DNA of 64,000 nt, taken from Streptomyces dysideae. GTDB lineage: Bacteria; Actinomycetota; Actinomycetes; Streptomycetales; Streptomycetaceae. Shown here one piece after another: positions 26,385 to 33,836 of this stretch. Numbering within the stretch: the stretch's first letter is position 1; the number at the start of each line of letters is the position of its first letter. Below the pieces are notes generated by a model. It saw only the letters and a list, made by a program, of their open reading frames with translations. It did no database searches and was not told where the DNA came from. The translations under genes were made by a program, and so were the position numbers. The stretch covers positions 62,001-126,000 of the forward strand of contig NZ_KQ949089.1 of NCBI RefSeq assembly GCF_001514305.1, given 5' to 3'.

Positions 26385-26801
26385 TCAGTGGAGGACCTTC
26401 TCCTTGGCCCGGCGGAACTCCTCGTCCGAGATGTCGCCCCGGGCCCGGACCTCCGAGAGCTTGGCGAGTTGATCCGCCTCGCTGACCGGGCCGGTGGCGC
26501 CGACGGTCTCGCGGATGTAGCGGTCCGTCTCCTCCAGTCGGGCCCTGGTGTGTTCCTGCTCGCGCCTGCCCATGCCCTTGCCACGGGCGATGACGTAGAC
26601 GAAGACGCCCAGGAACGGGAGGACGATCGTGAAGACCAGCCATCCCGTCTTGGCCCAGCCGTTCATGGAGTCGTCGCGGAAGATGTCGACGATCACGCGG
26701 AAGAGCAGGAAGATCCACATGACCCACAGGAAGATCCACATGATCGTCCAGAAGGCGCCCAGGACCGGGTAGTCGTAGGCCAGGTTCAGATAGCTGTCCA
26801 T
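26385..26801 (-). CDS. SHOCT-domain membrane protein, paralogue of the gene at 17095
   Basis: The 138-residue protein has the same architecture as the gene at 17095-17562: an N-terminal NLAYDYPVLGAFW, two TM helices (IMWIFLWVMWIFLLFRVIVDIF and GWLVFTIVLPFLGVFVYVIA), RGKGMGRRE, and a C-terminal SHOCT motif (LAKLSEVRARGDISDEEFRRAK). The level of identity indicates a duplication within the genome. AGGAGAAG precedes the ATG. A strong hairpin lies upstream and separates it from the decarboxylase-like gene. Confidence 0.85.
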   Translation of the reverse strand: MDSYLNLAYDYPVLGAFWTIMWIFLWVMWIFLLFRVIVDIFRDDSMNGWAKTGWLVFTIVLPFLGVFVYVIARGKGMGRREQEHTRARLEETDRYIRETVGATGPVSEADQLAKLSEVRARGDISDEEFRRAKEKVLH

Positions 26802-26854
26802 TGCTTCTCCTGTTGGTGTCGTCCGTGTTCAGGTCGCAGTGCGTGCGAGGACGG

Positions 26855-26903
26855 GGCCGGGGCTCGTGCGGAGCCCGGCCGGGGCTCCGCACGAGCCCCG
26901 GCC
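26855..26903. terminator. Very strong 21-bp hairpin
   Basis: Positions 26855-26875 pair without mismatch with 26883-26903; the central core is GGGGCTCGTGCGGAGCC. The loop is seven bases and itself nearly palindromic (CGGCCGG). It lies just 9 bp downstream of the stop of the carboxymuconolactone decarboxylase-like gene and serves as its terminator. Confidence 0.88.
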
Positions 26904-26912
26904 GGGCGGTCG

Positions 26913-27260
26913 TCACTGCTCCTCTTCGCCGGGAAGTTCCAGCCCGAAGGCGTCGCCGATGGCGCGGGCGGCGGACACGACGCGGGCGCTGCCCACCACG
27001 GGGGCGATCGCCACGAGCGTTCCCTGGATCTTCTCCAGTGGCACGCCGAGTTCCGCGGCGGTGCCGATGTTGAGGAGGTACGAGGGGGCAGAGGCATCCA
27101 TGGCCACCAGAGCCGCGATGCGTGCCAGCAGGTACGTCTCCTCATCCAGCCCGGAGCGCTCGTAGGTGTCGAGCGTCATCTGGACGATCGTCTCGAACAC
27201 GGGCGCGTTCGCTTCGGCGAGGGCGGCGACGCCGCCCGCCCCTGTCTCTTCTGCAGCCAT
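26913..27260 (-). CDS. Carboxymuconolactone decarboxylase-like (AhpD fold) protein
   Basis: The 115-residue all-helical protein has LDEETYLLARIAALVAMDAS and TAAELGVPLEKIQGTLVAIA, matching the CMD/AhpD-like family. It lacks the CxxC of AhpD peroxidases; the position equivalent to catalytic Cys/His is not apparent. It may therefore bind a ligand instead of acting as a peroxidase. AAAGGAG precedes the ATG. Very similar proteins are widespread in Streptomyces without an assigned role. Confidence 0.8.
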   Translation of the reverse strand: MAAEETGAGGVAALAEANAPVFETIVQMTLDTYERSGLDEETYLLARIAALVAMDASAPSYLLNIGTAAELGVPLEKIQGTLVAIAPVVGSARVVSAARAIGDAFGLELPGEEEQ

Positions 27261-27335
27261 CTCGGGCTCCTTTCCTTGGGGGTTGGTGTGACGGACGTCT
27301 TCAGGACTTCAGGTTCCGGCGCGCGCCGGGCGGCG

Positions 27336-27802
27336 TCACCCTCGGACTACCGGCTGGTCGCCGCCGGCCGGGTGTTCGGCTGTGCCGGAGGCTGCGGCGA
27401 GAGTTCCGAGGAGAGCCAGCACGAGGACGACGATGCCGAGGACAAGCGCCACGGCCCCGGGGGTGGGGTAGTTCCACAGCACCAGGGCGAGCGCGCCGCC
27501 GGCGATGGCGATGCCGGTGATCCACTTTCTGTGTGCGCCCAGCCGGCGGCCGGTGGCGCCGGTGCGCAGACCGTGGCGCGCCACGGCCCGGCCGGTGGCC
27601 CCGGATCCGCCCGACGCCGCCCGCCTGACCCACCGGGCACCGCGACCGGGCCCGCTGCCGTACAGCGCAGACGCCGGTGATGAACGGAGGCCACCTTGCG
27701 CAGCCGTTCGTACTCGTCCCGTTCCGTGGCGCTCAACGGAGGTTCGGCGACCGGACGGTCGCGACCTTCCGAAGCGGATGACGAACCCCCGGAGGACTCC
27801 AT
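27336..27802 (-). pseudogene. Small membrane protein gene with an apparent internal frameshift
   Basis: Two reading frames together make one plausible protein. ATG 27802, preceded by AAGGGAGACCT, opens MESSGGSSSASEGRDR and continues through LSATERDEYERLRKVASVHH with good G/C third-codon bias. That bias moves to the -1 frame near 27661-27670, and the new frame runs through an Arg/Gly linker into two TM helices (WITGIAIAGGALALVLWN and AVALVLGIVVLVLALLGTL) and stops at 27336. Joined, it would be about 155 residues. It could be a sequencing error, a decayed gene, or a slippage site. Confidence 0.55.
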
Positions 27803-27962
27803 AGGTCTCCCTTGGCACACGGTACTCAGCTGAATGCAGGGACAGGGCACAGTGGTATGGGCAGTGGCACGGGGCATCCGCCGACGTCGCTGCCTCGGGG
27901 GATACCCGGACGGTGCCGCTCCGCGTCGTCCGCGGCCGCGTGGGTGATGGAGTCGGTCGGTC

Positions 27963-28274
27963 TCAGGCTTCTTCCAGGGCCTCACCGAACTCGCGCAGCA
28001 CCCGGCCGTGATGGCTGTGGGCGAGCTGGTGTCCGACCCCCAGGACCACCGCCACCGGCCATTCGAGGATCTCGAACGCGGCCAGTACGCCAACGCCCAC
28101 GAGAAAAGCGAGCTGTTCGGGAGGTAGCAGTTCAACACGCGCGCCGAACACGTCGAGCGTCACGCTGTGGTGGGCAACAGCGCGTTCAGCTGCCCCACTT
28201 GGAGACTTCGCGTCCGCACCCGAGCCGCCCTGGGGGGAGCGGGCCTCCTGTGGGGTGACAGTTGCTGCGGTCAT
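27963..28274 (-). CDS. Small single-TM hypothetical protein
   Basis: The ~103-residue protein has a disordered N-terminus rich in Pro/Ser/Gly. It then has the pattern VTLDVFGARVELLPPEQLAF, a TM helix in FLVGVGVLAAFEILEWPVAVVLGVGHQLAH, and an acidic C-terminus. The HQLAHSHHG segment after the helix is His-rich. ATG 28274 is the most likely start; open extensions to TTG 28301 exist. No family recognised beyond a resemblance to actinobacterial hypothetical membrane proteins. Confidence 0.5.
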   Translation of the reverse strand: MTAATVTPQEARSPQGGSGADAKSPSGAAERAVAHHSVTLDVFGARVELLPPEQLAFLVGVGVLAAFEILEWPVAVVLGVGHQLAHSHHGRVLREFGEALEEA

Positions 28275-28301
28275 GGCTGCCATCCGTTCCATCGTCGACA
28301 A

Positions 28302-28743
28302 CGGACCCGTCGGCGATGCGTTTTGGCATGTTTTGCCTACTTGTCAACCATAGCCAGGGTGAGCGGACGGCGCAGCGCGAAGTGGTGCCCACCTCGTGTG
28401 GCGCCTGCCCTCGCCGCACCGGGAGGCGGCCCGGATCAAGTTCCCGCTCGCTCATCCCTCGTTCGATCTCGACCCGGGCAGGGGGCATGGCAGGCAATGT
28501 ACGGGCGTTTTCCGAGGTCAGCGGGTTCTCGGAGCTGATCGGAGTCATGCAGGGAACGGTCGGACATCCGTGGAGCGGGAAGCAGCGGCGTCCCCTTCGG
28601 TGCCGCCTGCCGACCTGCGCGTGCGCGCGAGGAGAGATACAAGTGGGAGAGGAGCCGACGCGACGGATACGAGGTTTCCGCCGCCCTGCGGTCTCTGCTG
28701 AGTCTCCCCAGCCCTCGAGAGTCGAGGGCAGGACGGGTGATGA
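28302..28743. other. Intergenic region between divergent genes
   Basis: No convincing gene is seen in these 442 bp. A minus-strand TTGACA (reverse of 28342-28347) lies 40-50 bp before the minus-strand gene but has no good -10. The plus-strand phosphatase gene must be driven from the right half. Short open frames here have poor codon bias and no ribosome-binding sites. Confidence 0.6.
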
Positions 28744-31191
28744 GTGGACATGGAGAATGCCGACCCCCTCGGAAACGGCCTCGATCAGTTTCCGGATCAG
28801 GTCACCTCGGCTACAGCGGTCGTAGACGCGGGGGGGATCGTGACGGGGTGGAGTTCCGCCGCCCAGCGGTTGCTCGGGTATCCGTACGAGGACGTGGTAG
28901 GGCGTCCCGCGGCACGGCTGCTCGGCGGGAACGCCGACGCCGTGGTGCGTTTCTCCGCGGTTCTCGAGGGACGCGGCGGCCCGACCCCGCTGCGGCACCA
29001 GGACGGCCACCACATGGACGCCGAGTTGCGGGCGTACGCGTCACTCGACCGCGAGGGCAACGCGCAGTGGCTCATCGTGGCCACGTCGCCGCAGCAGCCG
29101 CGTCCGCATCGGGAGCCACGTCCACACGAGGACAAGGCGACGACAGAGGAAGCCTTCGCACAGTCCGACCTGCCTGTGATGATCTACGACGCCGAGTTGC
29201 GGGCCTTGCGCGGGAGCGCCGGCGCGACCCGCGCACTGGGTCTCACGGAGGAGCAGATACGCGGTCGGCGCGTCACCGACATCCTGCCTCCCCATATCTG
29301 CACCACGGTCGAAGAGGGCATGCGCCGGGTGTTCGAGACGGGAGAACCGGAGCGGTTCGACGTCCATGGCCGGCCGCGGCGCGGAGCCCACGACAGATAC
29401 TGGGCCGTATCCGTGTCCCCCCTGAGGAACCCGGCAGGACAGGTGCGGCATGTGCAGCTCATCGCGCTCGACGTCACCCAACAGCACCAGGCCCGGGAGC
29501 GGCTCGTCCTGCTGAACGACGTCAGCGCACAGGTGGGCAGCACCCTCGACGTGATGCGCACGGCTCAGGAGATGGCCGACGTGGCGGTGGGGCGGCTCGC
29601 CGACTTCATCAGCATCGACCTGCTGGACGGGCTGTTCCGGGGCGTCGAGCCCAGGCCGTCCGCCACGGGCTCCGTCGCGCTGCGCCGCGCCGCGCAGCGG
29701 TCCGTCCTCCCCGGCACCCCCGAGGCGGTGATCCGGCCGGGCGAGGTGGACTACTACCCGGAATCCACGCCCCCTGCCCGTTGCCTGGACACGGGCCGGT
29801 CGTCGCTGCACCGCACCCTGGACGAAGCCATCGAGAGCTGGCAGGTCGCCGACCCCGCGCGCGCGGCGAAGGTCCGCGACTTCGGGATGCATTCGATCAT
29901 GGTCATCCCGCTGCGCGCCCGCGGCATCACGCTCGGCGTGGCCGTACTCGTCCGCCACCGCCGCCGGGACTCCTTCGACGAGGACGATCTGCTCCTCGCC
30001 GAGGAGATCGCCGCACGCACTGCCGTGGCCGTGGACAACGCCCGGCGCTTCACTCGCGAGCGGACCACCGCCCTCGCCCTGCAACGAAGCCTGCTGCCGC
30101 AGCGGCTCGCCGCCCAGGAGGCCGCGGAGGTGGCCTACCGCTACCTCCCGGCCCGGTCCCGGGCAGGGCTGGGTGGCGACTGGTTCGATGTGATCCCGCT
30201 GTCGGGCGCCCGGGTCGCCCTGGTCGTCGGAGACGTGGTGGGCCATGGCCTGCGCGCTTCCGCCACCATGGGGCGGCTGCGTACCGCCGTACGCACGCTG
30301 GCGGACGTCGACCTGCCCCCCGAGGAGCTCCTCGTCCATCTCGACGACCTGATCACCCACCTCAGGGCGGAGGAGGAGGTGGCAACGGGCCCCGAGCTCG
30401 AGATCGTCACCGATCTCATCGCCACCTGTCTGTATCTGGTCTACGACCCGGTCTCGCGCCGCTGCGCCGCCGCCGGCGCGGGCCACCCCCCGCCCGCCGT
30501 GGTCACGCCCGACGGCAAGGCCGAGTTCATCGATCTTCCTGTCGGCCCGCCGCTGGGAGTGGGCGGGCTGCCTTTCGAGGCGGTCGAATGGGAAGTGCCC
30601 CGAGGCAGCCTCCTCGTGCTGTACACGGACGGCCTCGTCGAGGTCCCCGAACACGACGTGGGCAGGGGCATGGCGCTGCTGCGCCGGCGCCTGGAGCACC
30701 CCGCTCACTCGCTGGAGGCCACCTGCGACGACCTGGTCCAGAGCCTGCTCCCCGCACAGCCGTCGGATGATGTCGCCCTGCTCATCGCCCGAACCCGGGC
30801 CCTCGGCGCGGGCCAGGTGGCCACCTGGGATGTGCCTTCCGACCCCGCCGCCGTGGCCGACGCCCGCGACAAGGTCGCCCGTCGCCTCGCGGACTGGGGA
30901 CTGCACGAGGTGGTCTTCACCACCGAGCTGGTGGTGAGTGAACTGGTCACCAACGCGATCCGGTACGGCACCCCTCCCGTTCAGCTGCGCCTGATCCGCG
31001 ACACCGCGCTCATCTGCGAGGTTTCCGACGGCAGCAGCACCGCCCCGCACATGAGGCGAGCACGGATGTTCGACGAAGGCGGGCGCGGCCTGCTGCTCGT
31101 CGCTCAGTTCGCCGAACGTTGGGGCACACGCCACCGGACCGGAGGGAAGTCGATCTGGGCGGAGATCGGCCTTCAGGACGAGTGGTCATGA
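28744..31191 (+). CDS. PAS-PAS-GAF-SpoIIE phosphatase with C-terminal HATPase (RsbU/RsbW-like)
   Basis: The 815-residue multidomain regulator contains two PAS domains (about 15-110, with VVDAGGIVTGWSSAAQRLLGY, and 138-250), a GAF domain (about 260-440), a PP2C-type SpoIIE phosphatase (about 465-690; GLGGDWFDVIPLSGARVALV, VVGDVVGHGLRASATM, LLVLYTDGLVE) and a HATPase_c domain (about 695-810; VVSELVTNAIRYGTPP, GGRGLLLV). Asp metal ligands of the phosphatase and the N-box Asn of the HATPase are present. Such proteins control anti-anti-sigma/anti-sigma partner switching. It starts at GTG 28744 or ATG 28750. It is monocistronic. Confidence 0.93.
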   Translation: MDMENADPLGNGLDQFPDQVTSATAVVDAGGIVTGWSSAAQRLLGYPYEDVVGRPAARLLGGNADAVVRFSAVLEGRGGPTPLRHQDGHHMDAELRAYASLDREGNAQWLIVATSPQQPRPHREPRPHEDKATTEEAFAQSDLPVMIYDAELRALRGSAGATRALGLTEEQIRGRRVTDILPPHICTTVEEGMRRVFETGEPERFDVHGRPRRGAHDRYWAVSVSPLRNPAGQVRHVQLIALDVTQQHQARERLVLLNDVSAQVGSTLDVMRTAQEMADVAVGRLADFISIDLLDGLFRGVEPRPSATGSVALRRAAQRSVLPGTPEAVIRPGEVDYYPESTPPARCLDTGRSSLHRTLDEAIESWQVADPARAAKVRDFGMHSIMVIPLRARGITLGVAVLVRHRRRDSFDEDDLLLAEEIAARTAVAVDNARRFTRERTTALALQRSLLPQRLAAQEAAEVAYRYLPARSRAGLGGDWFDVIPLSGARVALVVGDVVGHGLRASATMGRLRTAVRTLADVDLPPEELLVHLDDLITHLRAEEEVATGPELEIVTDLIATCLYLVYDPVSRRCAAAGAGHPPPAVVTPDGKAEFIDLPVGPPLGVGGLPFEAVEWEVPRGSLLVLYTDGLVEVPEHDVGRGMALLRRRLEHPAHSLEATCDDLVQSLLPAQPSDDVALLIARTRALGAGQVATWDVPSDPAAVADARDKVARRLADWGLHEVVFTTELVVSELVTNAIRYGTPPVQLRLIRDTALICEVSDGSSTAPHMRRARMFDEGGRGLLLVAQFAERWGTRHRTGGKSIWAEIGLQDEWS

Positions 31192-31414
31192 CGGTGCCCG
31201 GCCGCCTGCGGCCGCCGCCGTCCATCCCTCCGAGCCACCCCGCCCGCAGCGGTCCTGGCAGCCCGGCCGGACACCTGCTCGCCGCGCACCGCGTGCGCGC
31301 GCCACCCGCGAGAACGCCGCGCCCGAGCCCGACGAGGCCCAAGGGTCTGGCGCGGAGCCTGTGGTGCCGCTGCAATCCGGAGAAGCGCCGGGGCCGGGGC
31401 GACCTGTGCCTCAT

Positions 31415-31610
31415 CACGCAAACGGATCCGGACGAGGAGGTCCGAGGCCGACCAGAGACGAGTCGACTCACGGTCGGCGAGTGGCTGGACATGTGGCTGG
31501 CGGGCAAGAAGGGGCGGCAGAGCGCCATCAGCCGCGACGAGAGCAATGTCCGGGTGCACCTCAGCCGCATCCACCGTCACACCCGCAGACGAAGCCGAGG
31601 TCGTGGTCCC
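31415..31610 (+). pseudogene. Relic of a tyrosine integrase N-terminal (SAM-like) domain
   Basis: One frame reads SRLTVGEWLDMWLAGKKG, then SNVRVHLSRI, which is the core-binding (phage integrase SAM-like) domain of actinomycete tyrosine integrases. There is no proper start, and the pattern is lost after about 31610 in all frames. The 706 bp between the phosphatase gene and 31898 contain nothing else recognisable. The matching catalytic half may be the relic at 38165-38640. Confidence 0.65.
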
Positions 31611-31897
31611 GGCAGTGACCAGCGCCGCCCTTGCCGCCCTGCAGGCCGGCCCGGCGAGTCCCAGCGCAACGGCCGAGAGGACGCCGCCAGAGCAGCGGTG
31701 TTGCAACGACCCCAGGACGCACCGAACGCCGAACGCCGAACGGCGATTGGAATCAACGGTTCTGGCGTGAACGGATCGGGCCCGTGCTCCGTATGCTTAT
31801 CCGATCGTGGTGCGTATCCGGACGAATTGCTCGATCTTCATGGAGTTAGTGCACATGGGCCGCGAGTGCAGCGGCCACGGGGGGATGTGAGGAAAGC

Positions 31898-32245
31898 ATG
31901 GCGATGGCGAGTAGCGCGGTGCGCAGAGGCACCGTGCTGCCGGTGGACGCGGCGCGCTGGGCGATGTGGACTTTCGTCGTCGTCAACGCGGTGATCGTCG
32001 AGACGCTGTTCCTCAGCGCCGGTTCAGGCAAGAACGGGGTGCTCACGGTCGCCAAGTTCTTCGGACTGCACGCAGCCCTGCTGATGCTGTTCCAACTGCT
32101 GCTGGTGGCCCGGCTGCCCTGGCTGGACCGCCGCATCGGGATGGACCATGTTCCACCGTCCGCTCACGCATCGCTCACGCACACTGGGTGGTTGACCAGC
32201 TGGCTGACCGACGGGTTGTGCGCGGATACCGGCGGAAGACGGTGA
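31898..32245 (+). pseudogene. Truncated ferric-reductase-like membrane oxidoreductase (N-terminal stub)
   Basis: A good start (GAGGAAAG before ATG 31898) leads into two TM helices: WTFVVVNAVIVETLFLS and FGLHAALLMLFQLLLVA, followed by RLPWLDRRIGMD. This segment matches the start of ferric-reductase/ferredoxin-reductase-type membrane proteins, in which a heme-binding WHRW region follows. Here the homology stops at GMD (about 32148), and the frame continues into 25 nt repeated at 38806, then an unrelated tail. The heme and FAD/NAD domains are gone. It is a 5' remnant cut by a rearrangement. Confidence 0.65.
32156..32180 (+). repeat. 25-nt direct repeat, left copy
   Basis: The 25 bases here (beginning CCGTCCGCTCACGCATCGCT) recur exactly at 38806-38830 in the same orientation. 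This copy sits precisely at the point where the ferric-reductase homology ends. The intervening 6.6 kb carries the conservon and the lipoprotein gene. Confidence 0.9.
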
Positions 32246-32301
32246 CCGGGTGGGTTGTCGGCGTACCCGTCACCCGTCATTGGCTGGGGAACACGGGAGA
32301 G

Positions 32302-32916
32302 TCAGGTCGCCGTGGCCTCTTCGGCGTTGGACAGGGCGACTTCGAGCACGACCAGCAGTGCGTCCCGGACCGAGCCCGTCTTCCGTGCGTCGAAGACGAT
32401 CAGCGGTACGTGCTGGGCGATGTCCAGCGCCCACCGCACCTCGTCCAGGTCGTGCTCGACCTGGCCGTCGAACGCGTTGACGGCGACCGCGAACGGGATG
32501 CCCTTGTGCTCGAAGTAGTCCACCGCCGCGTAACAGTCGTCCAGCCGGCGGGTGTCCACGATCACCAGGCCGCCGAGGGCGCCCTCGACCAGGTCGTCCC
32601 ACATGAAACCGAACCGGTCCTGGCCCGGCGTGCCGAACAGGTACAGCTTCAGCGTCGGGTCGATGGTGATGCAGCCGAAGTCCATGGCGACCGTGGTGGT
32701 GGTCTTGCCGGGAGTGAGCGTGAGGTCGTCCACGCCCGCCGCGACCTCGGTGATCGCGGCTTCCGTGGTGAGCGGTCGTATTTGTGAGATCGAGCCCACA
32801 GCCGTGGTCTTGCCGACCCCGAAGCCGCCGGCGATGACCATCTTGACCGGCAGCGGTGGCTGTTCAACTGGTGTCGCGGAGTGAGCCCCGTGAGTCGGGG
32901 ACGGCACGGAGACCAT
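32302..32916 (-). CDS. cvnD: Conservon GTPase CvnD
   Basis: The 204-residue Ras-like GTPase of the conservon type has P-loop GGFGVGKTTAVGSI and G3 region LYLFGTPGQDRF. A canonical NKxD is not obvious, and VAVNAFDG takes its place. Conservon GTPases resemble MglA/ARF proteins and act with the CvnA kinase, CvnB roadblock and CvnC. The gene overlaps cvnC by about 50 nt. It is the last gene of a four-gene operon, and no CvnE P450 follows. Confidence 0.95.
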   Translation of the reverse strand: MVSVPSPTHGAHSATPVEQPPLPVKMVIAGGFGVGKTTAVGSISQIRPLTTEAAITEVAAGVDDLTLTPGKTTTTVAMDFGCITIDPTLKLYLFGTPGQDRFGFMWDDLVEGALGGLVIVDTRRLDDCYAAVDYFEHKGIPFAVAVNAFDGQVEHDLDEVRWALDIAQHVPLIVFDARKTGSVRDALLVVLEVALSNAEEATAT

Positions 32917-33310
32917 CGATAACCCTTCGCAGTACGGAGAGGTCCTGGGCCGTCCTGGCGTTCGGCCTGTAGACCGCCAGATGCCCGGCGGCACACAGAT
33001 CCTCGGCCAGCACGCGGACCACGTTGAGATGCAGTCGCAGCCGGGCGGCCAGTTCCGCCACGGACTGCGGCCGTCGGCAGGCGGCGACGATGTCGTGGTG
33101 CTCGAAGGTGAGCGAGCGGAGGACGGAGAGCCCGTCGGAGGTCGACACGACCTGGGTCTCGACCGGCATCGGGGGCCCGGAGCCGCCCCCCGACACCCGG
33201 CCGGCGGTCAGCAGGAACGGCCGGATCGCGGGGGCACGGCCGGCCGGCTCCGGCGAGTCCCCGGCGTCCCCCGCTGCCTCGTGTGGTACTGGTCCACCGG
33301 CGGCCATCAT
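32864..33310 (-). CDS. cvnC: Conservon DUF742 protein CvnC
   Basis: The 148-residue DUF742 protein has IRPFLLTAGRVSGG and a winged-helix-like region, FEHHDIVAACRRPQSVAELAARLRLHLNVVRVL, ending in DLSVLRRVIDGLRAV. DUF742 proteins are the third component of the Streptomyces conservons, linking roadblock and GTPase partners. Position between cvnB and cvnD with an overlap at the 3' end supports the assignment. Two adjacent ATG codons mark the start. Confidence 0.95.
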   Translation of the reverse strand: MMAAGGPVPHEAAGDAGDSPEPAGRAPAIRPFLLTAGRVSGGGSGPPMPVETQVVSTSDGLSVLRSLTFEHHDIVAACRRPQSVAELAARLRLHLNVVRVLAEDLCAAGHLAVYRPNARTAQDLSVLRRVIDGLRAVPDSRGSLRDTS

Positions 33311-33359
33311 GATCCCTTCCTGAAGTCCCTGTACGCGTCGACCCCGGCCGTGGGACGGG

Positions 33360-33836
33360 TCAGTCGGCCGACGCGGCGCCGACGCTGTTCTTCAGCTCCA
33401 GCACCAGTTGGGGAGTGAGCGCGGCCCCGGCACGGTTGGCGAACAGGGCCATCTCGTACGCGATGTTGCCGAGCTTCGCCTCCTTCGAGGCCACCACGCC
33501 GAGTACGGCGCCGCCGCCGATGACCGAGACCAGCACATGGCCCCCTTCCAGGTCGATGATGACCTTGTTGAGGGCACCCAGGCCGTAGTTGCCGGAGGCG
33601 CCCGCGGCGAGGCTCGTCATGCCGGACACGATCGCGGCGAGCCGCTCGGAGTCGGCCTGGTCGCGCAGCTGGGAGACCGCGATCAGCAGGCCGTCGGACG
33701 ACACCGCGATCGCGTCGACGACACCGGCGGTCTCCGTGGCGAACCGGTCGAGCAGCCAGGTGAAATCGGCCGCGGCGGCTCGCAGGTCGGAGGGCGCACC
33801 CCACTCGGAACTGCTGTCACCTGTCGACGTGTTCAC
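33360..33836 (-). CDS. cvnB: Conservon roadblock/LC7 protein CvnB
   Basis: The 158-residue protein has a roadblock/LC7 domain: FTWLLDRFATETAGVVDAIA, VSSDGLLIAVS, then GGHVLVSVIGGGAVLGVVA. Roadblock proteins act as GTPase-activating or scaffold partners of MglA/Cvn GTPases. GTG 33836 gives a 20-bp overlap with cvnA, showing translational coupling. The N-terminal ~25 residues are polar. Confidence 0.95.
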   Translation of the reverse strand: MNTSTGDSSSEWGAPSDLRAAAADFTWLLDRFATETAGVVDAIAVSSDGLLIAVSQLRDQADSERLAAIVSGMTSLAAGASGNYGLGALNKVIIDLEGGHVLVSVIGGGAVLGVVASKEAKLGNIAYEMALFANRAGAALTPQLVLELKNSVGAASAD

